In this document: one piece after another, positions 1 through 8,007 of the stretch
Layout: the number at the start of each line of letters is the position of its first letter
How positions within the stretch are numbered: the first letter of the stretch is position 1
Source of the DNA: Mycobacterium sp. MFM001
GTDB lineage: Bacteria; Actinomycetota; Actinomycetes; Mycobacteriales; Mycobacteriaceae
NCBI RefSeq assembly: GCF_003402475.1
Contig: NZ_BFAB01000004.1
Span: 1-64,000, forward strand
Length of the DNA stretch: 64,000 nucleotides
Reading direction: 5' to 3'
The notes under the pieces: generated by a model
The model's input: only the letters and a program-made list of their open reading frames with translations
Told to the model about the DNA's origin: nothing
Database searches by the model: none
Program-made: the position numbers and the translations under genes

Positions 1-2
1 CA

Positions 3-1052
3 CCTCACCCTGACACTGAGGTGACGGTATCGTGGCTATCCCACTGCGGATATGTGGTGGATGGTGGCTACGTCCTCACTCGCACCCAATCCGTCGGCGA
101 TTACGCCGCGGCAGTTCTATCGATGGCTGGGACGCCGCTCAGCGCTCAAGAGATCATCGACCGTTTCGTTTACGACCGCAGCGTCGGCTCAGTCCGAAAT
201 GCGATGGCCACCGACGAGCGCTTCGAGCGCGTCGACCGTGATCGCTGGGCGCTGAAGGAGTGGGGCATGGAGGCGTACTCCGGGATCCGCTCTTTGATTC
301 GGGAGCAGGTAACTCGAAAGGGTGGCCGCATCAATCTCAATGAGCTGATCGAGTACATCACCGGCCGCTATAGCGTGAGCGCCAATAGTGTCATCACGTA
401 CGCCAGCTCACCGCCGTTTGAGCACCGTGACGGAGTCGTGCGGCTCGCTGGTACTGGCCATGAGGTTCGCAAGTCTCCGCAGCGGACGCGCCGCCTCTTC
501 CGCCATGCGGGCGCATGGGCCTACAGGATCCGAGTTACGAAAGACCACCTGCGTGGAAGTGGCTCTGTCGCACCGATGGCCATCGCAACCATCCTCAATC
601 TCAAATTTGGTGAGACCCGACAGCTTGAGTCGCCGCTCGGTCCGCAAACGATCGCTTGGACAGGCACCCAGCCGTCATTTGGAACTGTCCGCCGCTTCTT
701 GATGAAAGGCGACATAGCAGCTGATACCGACGCATTTCTGGTGATCCACGATGACGGCAAGTTCAGCTTTGAACCTGCACGGGAGCTCACCGGCAATCCT
801 CTAGTCGACGTCCTTAGCCTCATCGGCGCACCCATTACCACCGACCGCCACACTGCACGCATAGCGGTAGCGACGGCTGTAGGGCTGCCAGAGACGGCGC
901 CAGTCACAAGCGTTATCGGGACCTACCGGGAGCGTGGAGATGGCGACGTTGCAGACCTGCTTACGAGCGTCCGCGGGTACCTAGAGACCGGTAATACCTT
1001 CGAGCAGCACAAACACAGCGCTGAAGTCGACGAGATACTGGACCTCCTGTGA
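3..1052 (+). CDS. HARE-HTH / sigma-region-4-like DNA-binding protein, 5'-partial
   Basis: The frame is open to the left edge of the window, so the true start lies outside. An internal GTG at 21 would give 343 residues, but the codons before it (P-H-P-D-T-E) continue the same frame. The visible part has winged-helix repeats of the HARE-HTH kind. One covers roughly residues 25-75 and ends in an R-W-A-L-x-E-W-G motif. A second follows around 90-140. This layout is typical of sigma-70 region-4-like DNA-binding proteins of Actinobacteria, which sit beside modification and restriction genes. The stop overlaps the helicase start (GTGA at 1049-1052), so both are in one operon. The role is inferred to be DNA recognition or regulation for the restriction module. 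No catalytic motif is seen. Confidence 0.7.
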   Translation, partial: PHPDTEVTVSWLSHCGYVVDGGYVLTRTQSVGDYAAAVLSMAGTPLSAQEIIDRFVYDRSVGSVRNAMATDERFERVDRDRWALKEWGMEAYSGIRSLIREQVTRKGGRINLNELIEYITGRYSVSANSVITYASSPPFEHRDGVVRLAGTGHEVRKSPQRTRRLFRHAGAWAYRIRVTKDHLRGSGSVAPMAIATILNLKFGETRQLESPLGPQTIAWTGTQPSFGTVRRFLMKGDIAADTDAFLVIHDDGKFSFEPARELTGNPLVDVLSLIGAPITTDRHTARIAVATAVGLPETAPVTSVIGTYRERGDGDVADLLTSVRGYLETGNTFEQHKHSAEVDEILDLL

Positions 1053-3190
1053 CCCCAGCTCCAACCGGGCTACGCTCCCTTAACCTGAACGAGCGATATC
1101 GCAGCGACCAAGAAGATGTTGTTGCGAACTTCTATGTGCCAGCGTTTGGGGCCGCCTCAAGTTACACCCGCGCCGTCGGCTACTTCACGTCTACGAGTTT
1201 GGCGTTGTGTGCCCGCGGCATCGAGACTTTCGTCAAGCGTGGTGGTTCTATGCGACTCATCGCCTCTCCCCACCTCAATGAAGACGACATCCTCGACATC
1301 GAGCGCGGCTATGACACGCGGGCGGTAATTGAGCGTGCAACGATCCGCGAATTGGATTTAGAGAATCCGGACCAGTTCGAAAAGGTGCTCGACGGGCTCG
1401 GCATGCTCGGTCGACTGATTGCCGAGGGACGGCTGGACATAAAGCTGGCATTCGTGGAACGCGAAGGGCGCGTAGGCATTTACCACGAGAAGATCGGCGT
1501 CTTTCGCGACGATGTCGGCGATCTCGTCGGCTTCACCGGCAGCAGCAACGAAACCTACGGCGGGCTGATGGCTAATTTTGAGTCAGTCGAGGTTTATCGC
1601 GGCTGGATCGCAGGCGACGGCAGCCGCGCGCTCCGTTTAGAAGCGGATTTGAATGCGCTTTGGTCGAACCAAACGCCGCACCTTAGGGTGGAGCGCTTTC
1701 CCGAGATAGCACGGGAGCGGCTTATACGGATTGCCCACGATCGCCTGCACAAGCCGCTACCGGGCCGGGATGACGCATTGGCCCCTCCTGTGATAGAGGT
1801 CTACGAACCTAATCGCTTGGCGTTCCCGGGCTGGCTTACAGTCCGCGACTACCAACGTCATGCAGTTGAATCATGGCTGGGGAACCAGGGGCGCGGCGTG
1901 CTAAAGATGGCCACTGGAACTGGCAAGACAAAGACCGCGATGATGGCCGCCACCCAACTTGGCAACGCGCTACGACCACGCGAACAACCGCTGATTATCG
2001 TTGTCCTCGCCCCACTGCAACACCTTGTTGACCAGTGGGTCACGGAAATCCAACACTTCGGCGTACGGCCAGTGGCTGTCTATGAGTCGAGCCACAAGTG
2101 GCTCCCTATTGTTGAGGATCAACTCAATGAGGCCCGCATGGGCCAACGCCCTGTAACTGCGATGGTCGCCACAAACTCCTCGTTCGCTGGCGCCAAGTTC
2201 CAGTCAGTTCTGTCGCGGATCACACAGCCGCTGCTTGTGATTGCGGACGAAGCCCACAACCTCGGTTCACTGACGTACCGTGCGACGTTGCCCCCAAACG
2301 CGACATACCGACTAGCTCTCTCCGCAACCCCGGAGCGCTGGTTTGATGAGGAGGGCACCGATGCCCTTATTGACTACTTCGGCCCCATCGTGTTCGAACT
2401 CGGACTCGGTAAGGCCATCGAAATTGGGGCGCTCACCCGTTATCTCTATATCCCTCGGCTTGTTGAACTCGACGAAGCCGAGAGCAGTCTCTACGTCGAC
2501 CTCACGAGTCAGATCGCGACACGGATCGCAGCGGGCGACGACCTGCAGAACGCCGACCCTACCTCGCCTCTTGGATTCCTGCTGCGCCAGCGGGCCGGCA
2601 TCCTCGGCCATGCTCAGGGCAAGCTAGCTGCACTACGCGCCGATCTGAACGCACGGCGAGAGTCTTGGTTCCAACTTGTTTACTGCGCGGAGGGGCGTCG
2701 CCCAGCTGGGCCAGGGGAGCCGCTCGGCCCAAACCAGCTTCAGGAAGTGATGCATGCAGTAGGCAACGAGCTGCATCTCTCGGCGCACTCCTACGTCGCC
2801 GGAACCCCCCGAGCGGAACGCAAGGTTTTACTTCGCCGATTCGGCACTGGTGATGACCTACGAGTCCTGGTGGCGATGCGCTGCCTTGACGAGGGCGTCG
2901 ATATCCCTGATGCCCGAACAGGTTACCTGCTCGCCAGTAGTTCTAATCCTCGTCAATTCATCCAGCGGCGTGGCCGCTTGCTGCGCCGAGCCGAGGGCAA
3001 AAACTGCGCCGAGATCATCGACTACTTAGCGGTCCCGCCGGCCGGGACACCCATCAACTTCGACATCGAGCGATCGCTACTTATCCGGGAATTACAGCGC
3101 GCCAACGACCCTGCTCAATGCGTTCACCTGGGCGCTTTACGGCACGATGTCCGACGACGTCGAGCAGCAGGAGCGGATGGTCACCGATAG
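1049..3190 (+). CDS. PLD-domain plus SF2 helicase, Dnd-system restriction enzyme family
   Basis: The N-terminal third carries a phospholipase-D-type nuclease motif (H146-x-K148 and G-S-S-N-E-T near 164-169). It is followed by a superfamily II helicase core: Walker A (A-T-G-T-G-K-T, about 288-294), DEAH box at 400-403, S-A-T motif near 430, and motif VI (Q-R-R-G-R) near 638. This is the architecture of the helicase-type 'DNA phosphorothioation system restriction enzyme' family (TIGR04095-like). It would act as a translocating nuclease sensing unmodified DNA. The start GTG overlaps the previous stop. The last ~27 residues (after R-A-N) are Arg/Gly-rich and look like out-of-frame translation of the next gene, so the native C-terminus appears lost at a deletion junction near 3100-3110. 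Confidence 0.8.
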   Translation: MTPAPTGLRSLNLNERYRSDQEDVVANFYVPAFGAASSYTRAVGYFTSTSLALCARGIETFVKRGGSMRLIASPHLNEDDILDIERGYDTRAVIERATIRELDLENPDQFEKVLDGLGMLGRLIAEGRLDIKLAFVEREGRVGIYHEKIGVFRDDVGDLVGFTGSSNETYGGLMANFESVEVYRGWIAGDGSRALRLEADLNALWSNQTPHLRVERFPEIARERLIRIAHDRLHKPLPGRDDALAPPVIEVYEPNRLAFPGWLTVRDYQRHAVESWLGNQGRGVLKMATGTGKTKTAMMAATQLGNALRPREQPLIIVVLAPLQHLVDQWVTEIQHFGVRPVAVYESSHKWLPIVEDQLNEARMGQRPVTAMVATNSSFAGAKFQSVLSRITQPLLVIADEAHNLGSLTYRATLPPNATYRLALSATPERWFDEEGTDALIDYFGPIVFELGLGKAIEIGALTRYLYIPRLVELDEAESSLYVDLTSQIATRIAAGDDLQNADPTSPLGFLLRQRAGILGHAQGKLAALRADLNARRESWFQLVYCAEGRRPAGPGEPLGPNQLQEVMHAVGNELHLSAHSYVAGTPRAERKVLLRRFGTGDDLRVLVAMRCLDEGVDIPDARTGYLLASSSNPRQFIQRRGRLLRRAEGKNCAEIIDYLAVPPAGTPINFDIERSLLIRELQRANDPAQCVHLGALRHDVRRRRAAGADGHR

Positions 3191-5036
3191 CGTGTGGCGC
3201 GCTCTACCAATGGGTGACTCTATCGAAGTTGCAACAGAATTGCGCTTCGACCACGAGGGACAGGACTACCGCCTACTTCGACGCGCGTGCCTCCGTAAGG
3301 AATCCGACGCTCAAGGGCCCATTTCACCTGAGGTGCAACTCTGGGTGACGCGGCCAGACGGTTCCTCGGAGATCAGTCACGCACCACAAGAGACTATTTA
3401 CAGCATCCTTCCTCGCGGCGTGAGCCGTTTCTTTTTCTTCAACGGCGAGCGCATCGAAAATCTTGTTAAAAAGGGCGCATACGCCGAGGTCCAGAAGGAC
3501 ATCAAGGTACTGCTGGACTTGGAGCAAGTCGAACGCGCAATTGCCCACCTGCCCAAGGTTGACCGCAAGTTAACTGCCAAGCTTAAGCAAGGGGGTGACA
3601 CCGTCAGCAAGATCCAGGAAGCGATCGACGCACTGACTGAGCAGCAAGCAAAGGAGCGAGAAGAGCTCAAGCTCATCGAAGGCGACTTAGCGATCTTGGC
3701 GGAGGAGCGCGACCGCATCACGGACCTACTTCGCCAACACGCTGAGGCTGCACCGATCCAAGCCGAACGGGATGCGGTCACGAATGAGCTGAGTGAGGCC
3801 CGAGCGGCACGTGACGCAGCGCTCGCCGAACGAGCTCTGCTAGTCGCGACCCGTGGGTTCCAGGCCTTCACCGACACTTTGGGCGAAGCAACACAAGCGA
3901 TGGCAGAGAACCTTTATCAGAAAGGCGCTCTCCCAGCGCCTCTCAAGCGAGAATTTGTCGACCAACTGCTGGAGGACGGAACGTGCATCTGCGGTACCTC
4001 GCTTGAGGAACACTCAGCGTCCTGGGACCACGTCAGGGAATGGCGTCAGCGTGCCGGATTACAGGCCGTCGAGACTGCCTGGCAGCAGCTCAGCGGCCAG
4101 ATCGCTCCTCTATCTGGCGCACGAGACGAGCTGCGTGAATCCCTCGCCCAACTAATGAAACGCATTGGAGCCGAACGTGACCGAGTGACCCGTTTGGAAG
4201 AGCGCAAGTCCGAGCTTGATGGCAAGTTGAAGGATAGCCGGATGGAGGACGTTCAAGATCTGGAAACCAAACGCATGGATTTGGAGAACCGGATCGGCAT
4301 CAAGAACCAACGCAAGGGTGCCATCGAAAACGACCTACGGACGATCGCGAAAGAGATCGACCAAAAAACCAAGGATCGCTCACGCGCAGAGGTCACGGAT
4401 GAGTTGGCGGCCAAGGCGCGCTCGCGCTCGGATCTTGTGCAATCCGTTAAGCGCGCGCTTGAGGAAATCCTCTCGATCCGGGAGGAAGAGATGCGCAGGC
4501 GCCTCGACGCCGAACTCAAGGCGGTGTTCAAGAGCATCACTCACCAGAACCACATCCCGACCCTAAGCGCGGGGTTCGAGCTGACGCTGCACAAGGATGT
4601 GGGCGGCGTACAACTGCAGGTACCGAAGTCGACTGGTGAGAACCAAATCTTGAGCCTCAGCTTTGTGGCGGCTGTCTCGAAGCTTGCCCGCGAAATTCGC
4701 AAGGAGCGACGCGCTGAGGGTGAATCCGCCCATGATTCAGGGACGTATCCCATCGTGATGGATGCGGCGTTTGGGTCGCTTGACGAGGATTACCAAGAGG
4801 CAGTCTCGCGAGCACTGGCCAAGATGGCTCCACAGCTCGTGGTGCTGGTAAGTAAAAGCCAAGGTCTCGGCAAGGTCGTGACTGAACTCATGCCCTATGT
4901 AAGCCACCTCGGCGTGATCGTGACTCACTCAACCGCCCCAGGAAACGCGGCCGACGATATCGAGCTTGGGGGCATGTCGTATCCATACATTCGCTCCGCC
5001 GAATCAGACCACTCCCAACTGGAGGTAATCAAATGA
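3147..5036 (+). CDS. SMC/DndD-like ATPase, N-terminally truncated (Walker A missing)
   Basis: A 629-residue protein with long charged coiled coils. It has a C-I-C near 280-282 at the hinge, as in Rad50-type zinc hooks. An ABC signature S-T-G-E-N-Q lies near 495, and a Walker B plus D-loop (V-M-D-A-A-F-G-S-L-D) near 537-546. It resembles DndD and other RecF/SMC ATPases of restriction modules. Before the first ATG the same frame reads T-T-L-L-N-A-F-T-W-A-L-Y-G (from 3105), which is the helix that normally follows a G-K-T-T P-loop. The P-loop itself is absent: the frame is closed by TAG at 3027, and the DNA upstream encodes the helicase. No ribosome binding site precedes 3147. The protein is probably inactive, or the site is mis-assembled. 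The end overlaps the next start (ATGA). Confidence 0.7.
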   Translation: MSDDVEQQERMVTDSVWRALPMGDSIEVATELRFDHEGQDYRLLRRACLRKESDAQGPISPEVQLWVTRPDGSSEISHAPQETIYSILPRGVSRFFFFNGERIENLVKKGAYAEVQKDIKVLLDLEQVERAIAHLPKVDRKLTAKLKQGGDTVSKIQEAIDALTEQQAKEREELKLIEGDLAILAEERDRITDLLRQHAEAAPIQAERDAVTNELSEARAARDAALAERALLVATRGFQAFTDTLGEATQAMAENLYQKGALPAPLKREFVDQLLEDGTCICGTSLEEHSASWDHVREWRQRAGLQAVETAWQQLSGQIAPLSGARDELRESLAQLMKRIGAERDRVTRLEERKSELDGKLKDSRMEDVQDLETKRMDLENRIGIKNQRKGAIENDLRTIAKEIDQKTKDRSRAEVTDELAAKARSRSDLVQSVKRALEEILSIREEEMRRRLDAELKAVFKSITHQNHIPTLSAGFELTLHKDVGGVQLQVPKSTGENQILSLSFVAAVSKLAREIRKERRAEGESAHDSGTYPIVMDAAFGSLDEDYQEAVSRALAKMAPQLVVLVSKSQGLGKVVTELMPYVSHLGVIVTHSTAPGNAADDIELGGMSYPYIRSAESDHSQLEVIK

Positions 5037-5509
5037 GCATCGCGCCCTCCGAAGTTCGCGTACGCCGGCCACAGCAGCACGAGGCGCTGATGCAGGAGCT
5101 TCAGAATGACGCCAAGTTCCCCACATACCGCGACATCTTGCTGTTCGCGGCGGCGGTCGGCTACCGCCAGGAGCGCCGAGTCCCATTCAGTAATGCAGGC
5201 GGTGACCCGATCCGGTACGAGCCAACCATGACGGCACCACCCTTCAGCGACACGCTTATTAATATGATCGCTGCAAACGAAGTCGCTGACGATCCGGAGA
5301 TCATGGACGTCACACGTCTCGAGGAACGCGTCCGAATCTTCGAAGAGTACGCAAACGGGGGTCTGGAATACCTCCAAGAACAAATCAACGTCCGGCATAA
5401 GCCAGCCGATCTAGTAGTCGTAGATCTAGTGACCGAAGCGTTTGCCGACGATGGTGGCGCCAAACCAGCGTCGGTCGATGAGTTGCTGGGTGGAGTCACC
5501 TGGGGTTAG
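5033..5509 (+). CDS. Dnd system-associated protein 4-like
   Basis: A 158-residue protein starting with ATG in an ATGA overlap with the ATPase. The N-terminal segment has R-R-P-x-x-x-E-x-L and then a helix with L-F-A-A-A-V-G-Y, followed by x-x-R-R-V-P-F. This matches the 'dnd system-associated protein 4' family (TIGR04062-like), small proteins found only with Dnd clusters and without assigned biochemistry. The rest is acidic and helical. Its place as last gene of the helicase/SMC operon suggests it is a subunit of the restriction complex. It ends 51 bp before the end of the convergent dndA gene. Confidence 0.6.
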   Translation: MSIAPSEVRVRRPQQHEALMQELQNDAKFPTYRDILLFAAAVGYRQERRVPFSNAGGDPIRYEPTMTAPPFSDTLINMIAANEVADDPEIMDVTRLEERVRIFEEYANGGLEYLQEQINVRHKPADLVVVDLVTEAFADDGGAKPASVDELLGGVTWG

Positions 5510-5560
5510 TCAGATGGCACGGCATCGAAGTCTCGAGCACCGACTCAAAACGTCAGCCGG

Positions 5561-6760
5561 CTACTTCGGTGCCGGCATAAGGCCACATAGTCGTTCTGAG
5601 ATTCCCTCCCAATCAATTTCGGGCGTCAGATGACTCCAGGAGAACCGCAGCGCGCCAGAAATCTGCTCGGCAGGCAGCTTCGCGGCCTTCAATACATGGC
5701 TGGGCTCGTAGCTCTGCGATGTGCACGCGGATCCATTAGAAACAGCAGCCACATCCTTGAGTGCCACAATCGCTGCCTCCGAATCCACTCCCGGCACAGA
5801 AATGTTCAGGGTGTGGGCGATGGTCCGGTCAATGTCTCCATTGACCGCTATGCCCAACGGCTTTAGTGCGGCTAAAGCCTGTGCCTGCATCGCCTGGCAA
5901 CGCTTCCTACGGCTGACCTTCTCATCTATCGCGAGAGCCGAGGCCATACCCAATCCCGCGATGAGCGCGACCGGAAGAGTGCCCGGCCGAAGCCCACGCT
6001 CTTGCCCACCGCCGAACATCAACGGCTCAATAGGTATTCGGTTGAACTTTCGTCGACGTGCGATGAGAGCACCAATTCCCTTAGGACCATAGATCTTGTG
6101 GCCCGAGACAGATGTCAGGTCGATACGAGGATTACGGAGTAGATCGATTGTCTTGCCGAATGCTTGCGCAGCATCTACGTGGAGGAAAGCCTCGTGACCG
6201 GATAGGCAGCTGGCGATTTCCTCGATGGGTTGAATAACTCCAGTCTCGTTATTGACACCCATGACGGAGACGACGAGCGTATCGGGACGGAGAGCCGCGC
6301 GGATGTGATCCGGTTTAACCCACCCACCGCGGGTGGGCGGCACTAGCGACACCTCGAATCCGCGATGCGATAACTGTTCGAGGGGTTCAAGCACAGCCTT
6401 GTGCTCAATCTGTGTAGAGATGATGTGCTTGCGCCCATTGCGTTCGCCAAACAGCGCCAGGCCTAGGAGAGCAAGGTTATTGCTCTCAGTAGCACCGCTT
6501 GTGAAGACCACCTCATCAGGGTGAGCGTCAACCACCTCCGCTACTTGCCTACGGGCGAGTACCACCCGTTCTTTGGCGACTTGCCCATACGTATGGGTCC
6601 GGCTCCCCGCGTTGCCGAACTCCTCGCAAGTCCACTTCAGGACCTCCTTGGCCACTCGTGGTTCGGCGGGCGTCGTTGCATTGCAGTCGAGGTATACCGG
6701 CCGCGAAGGGTCAGAAAGTTCCAACTCCGCTGGCGTGTCGGTGGGCGCGGTTACGGTCAT
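5561..6760 (-). CDS. dndA: Cysteine desulfurase DndA
   Basis: A pyridoxal-phosphate cysteine desulfurase of 399 residues, the sulfur donor for DNA phosphorothioation. Visible motifs are C-N-A-T-T-P near 26-31, the PLP-contacting H120 and D196 (H-V-D-A-A-Q), the Schiff-base lysine K222 in S-G-H-K, and the persulfide cysteine C346 in N-G-S-A-C. Length and motif order fit NifS/IscS class enzymes. It is divergent from dndB across a 101-bp intergenic region and convergent with the restriction operon. It should supply persulfide sulfur to the iron-sulfur protein DndC. A GCCGGC inverted repeat at 5556-5561 and 5571-5576 overlaps its 3' end and may help termination, but it lacks a T-run. Confidence 0.93.
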   Translation of the reverse strand: MTVTAPTDTPAELELSDPSRPVYLDCNATTPAEPRVAKEVLKWTCEEFGNAGSRTHTYGQVAKERVVLARRQVAEVVDAHPDEVVFTSGATESNNLALLGLALFGERNGRKHIISTQIEHKAVLEPLEQLSHRGFEVSLVPPTRGGWVKPDHIRAALRPDTLVVSVMGVNNETGVIQPIEEIASCLSGHEAFLHVDAAQAFGKTIDLLRNPRIDLTSVSGHKIYGPKGIGALIARRRKFNRIPIEPLMFGGGQERGLRPGTLPVALIAGLGMASALAIDEKVSRRKRCQAMQAQALAALKPLGIAVNGDIDRTIAHTLNISVPGVDSEAAIVALKDVAAVSNGSACTSQSYEPSHVLKAAKLPAEQISGALRFSWSHLTPEIDWEGISERLCGLMPAPK

Positions 6761-6861
6761 CTGTCAAATCGTACGTGTAGGTTGCGACACAAGTACGGAA
6801 CAACACGGCGTCGAATACGGATCACAACTTCCGTACACCGCCAGACGAGAGGATCAGAATC
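6761..6861. promoter_or_regulatory. dndA/dndB divergent promoter region with inverted repeats
   Basis: This spacer must hold promoters for both dndA and dndB. It contains a perfect inverted repeat TACGGA-N8-TCCGTA at 6816-6835. It also has GTACGGAA at 6793-6800, an inverted match to TTCCGTAC at 6829-6836, and a further GTACG at 6771. In Salmonella, DndB is reported to repress its operon through a TACG...CGTA palindrome, so these are good candidate DndB operators (inference). The dndB ribosome binding site AGAGGA lies at 6848-6853. Confidence 0.5.
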
Positions 6862-8007
6862 ATGCCCACAGCTCAGCTGGAAGTTCCCCGCGGCGCAGCC
6901 AACCGCCGTTCAAGCCCATACGAATACGTCTTTCCCGCGATCCGAGGGGTCCAGGCAGGTCGCGAGTACTACGTCACGATGTGTCCACTACGCCTGATTC
7001 CACGTCTGTTCCTGTTCGACGAGGAGGAACTTCCACCCGAGATGCGCGCGCAACGCACCCTCAACAAGGGTCGTGTGCCTGAGATGTCGCGGTACATCAT
7101 CGAGAACCCCGACAGTTACATCTTCTCGGCACTTACAGCATCTGTGAACACAGACGTCCAGTTCGAGCCCATCGACGGTGCCACGGGATCCGGCGAACGG
7201 GTTGGAACGTTGTCGATCCCGATGTCTGCGCGGTTCGTTATCAACGACGGCCAGCATCGTCGAGCAGCAATCCAGCATGCACTTATGGAGAGCCCGGAGC
7301 TGGGCGACGAAAGTATTGCGATCGTCCTGTTCCTCGATGTGGGGCTCGAGAGGTGCCAGCAGATGTTCGCTGATCTGAATCGGCACGCAGTCCGACCGTC
7401 CAAGTCGATCGGTGTCCTCTACGACCACCGAGACGAGATGTCGACCATCGCCAAGCTCGTGGTCGTCCGCTCCTCATTCTTCAGCGACCTCACGGAGATG
7501 GAAACGAGCAACCTCTCAACACGTTCACGGAAACTCTTTACCCTTTCCGCGCTGTACAACGCGATCAAAGCACTACTGGATGGCATCGAGCCCGGGTCAC
7601 TAGAGCGGCGGGTCGACCTCGCCACCGCTTATTGGGAAGCTGTCTCCCAGCAGTTCCCCGAGTGGCAGCAAGTACGCGCGCGGGAAGTCAGCGCCGGCGA
7701 AGTCCGGCGAGACTTCATCCATAGCCATGGGATCGTTCTTCAGTCATTAGGCAAGGTCGGGAATGCACTGCTGCGCGAAAGCACAGATCCGCTCGAATGG
7801 CCGGACATCCTCAAGAAGCTAAGGAACATTGACTGGCATCGCTCCAACGCCGCCTTGTGGGAAGGCCGCGCAACGGTCGGTGGAAAGGTCAGCAAGGGTG
7901 CGGCGAACGTCCTACTGACCGCTGCGCGCATCCGCCAGTGCCTCGGATTGCCGTTACCGCCCGACGAGCAGCAGGCAGAGGATGGCTTTAACAGGGGTGA
8001 AAAATGA
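6862..8007 (+). CDS. dndB: DndB, DGQHR-domain regulator
   Basis: A 381-residue protein with the defining D-G-Q-H-R motif at 129-133, preceded by R-F-V-I-N. It belongs to the DndB family, which controls dnd transcription and the frequency of phosphorothioate modification. The ATG at 6862 follows a good ribosome binding site (AGAGGA). It is the first gene of dndBCDE and overlaps dndC by four bases. Candidate operator palindromes sit just upstream, consistent with autoregulation. No catalytic function is claimed for the family. Confidence 0.9.
   Translation: MPTAQLEVPRGAANRRSSPYEYVFPAIRGVQAGREYYVTMCPLRLIPRLFLFDEEELPPEMRAQRTLNKGRVPEMSRYIIENPDSYIFSALTASVNTDVQFEPIDGATGSGERVGTLSIPMSARFVINDGQHRRAAIQHALMESPELGDESIAIVLFLDVGLERCQQMFADLNRHAVRPSKSIGVLYDHRDEMSTIAKLVVVRSSFFSDLTEMETSNLSTRSRKLFTLSALYNAIKALLDGIEPGSLERRVDLATAYWEAVSQQFPEWQQVRAREVSAGEVRRDFIHSHGIVLQSLGKVGNALLRESTDPLEWPDILKKLRNIDWHRSNAALWEGRATVGGKVSKGAANVLLTAARIRQCLGLPLPPDEQQAEDGFNRGEK

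Noticed and set aside
3118..3348. A separate small gene between helicase and SMC-like ATPase
   Set aside because: The frame is a third reading of the junction region with Ser/Arg-rich content. The ATPase frame explains the DNA better.
5510..5580. Intrinsic terminator between the restriction operon and dndA
   Set aside because: A GCCGGC inverted repeat exists, but there is no T-run and part of it lies in dndA, so I mention it only as a possibility.
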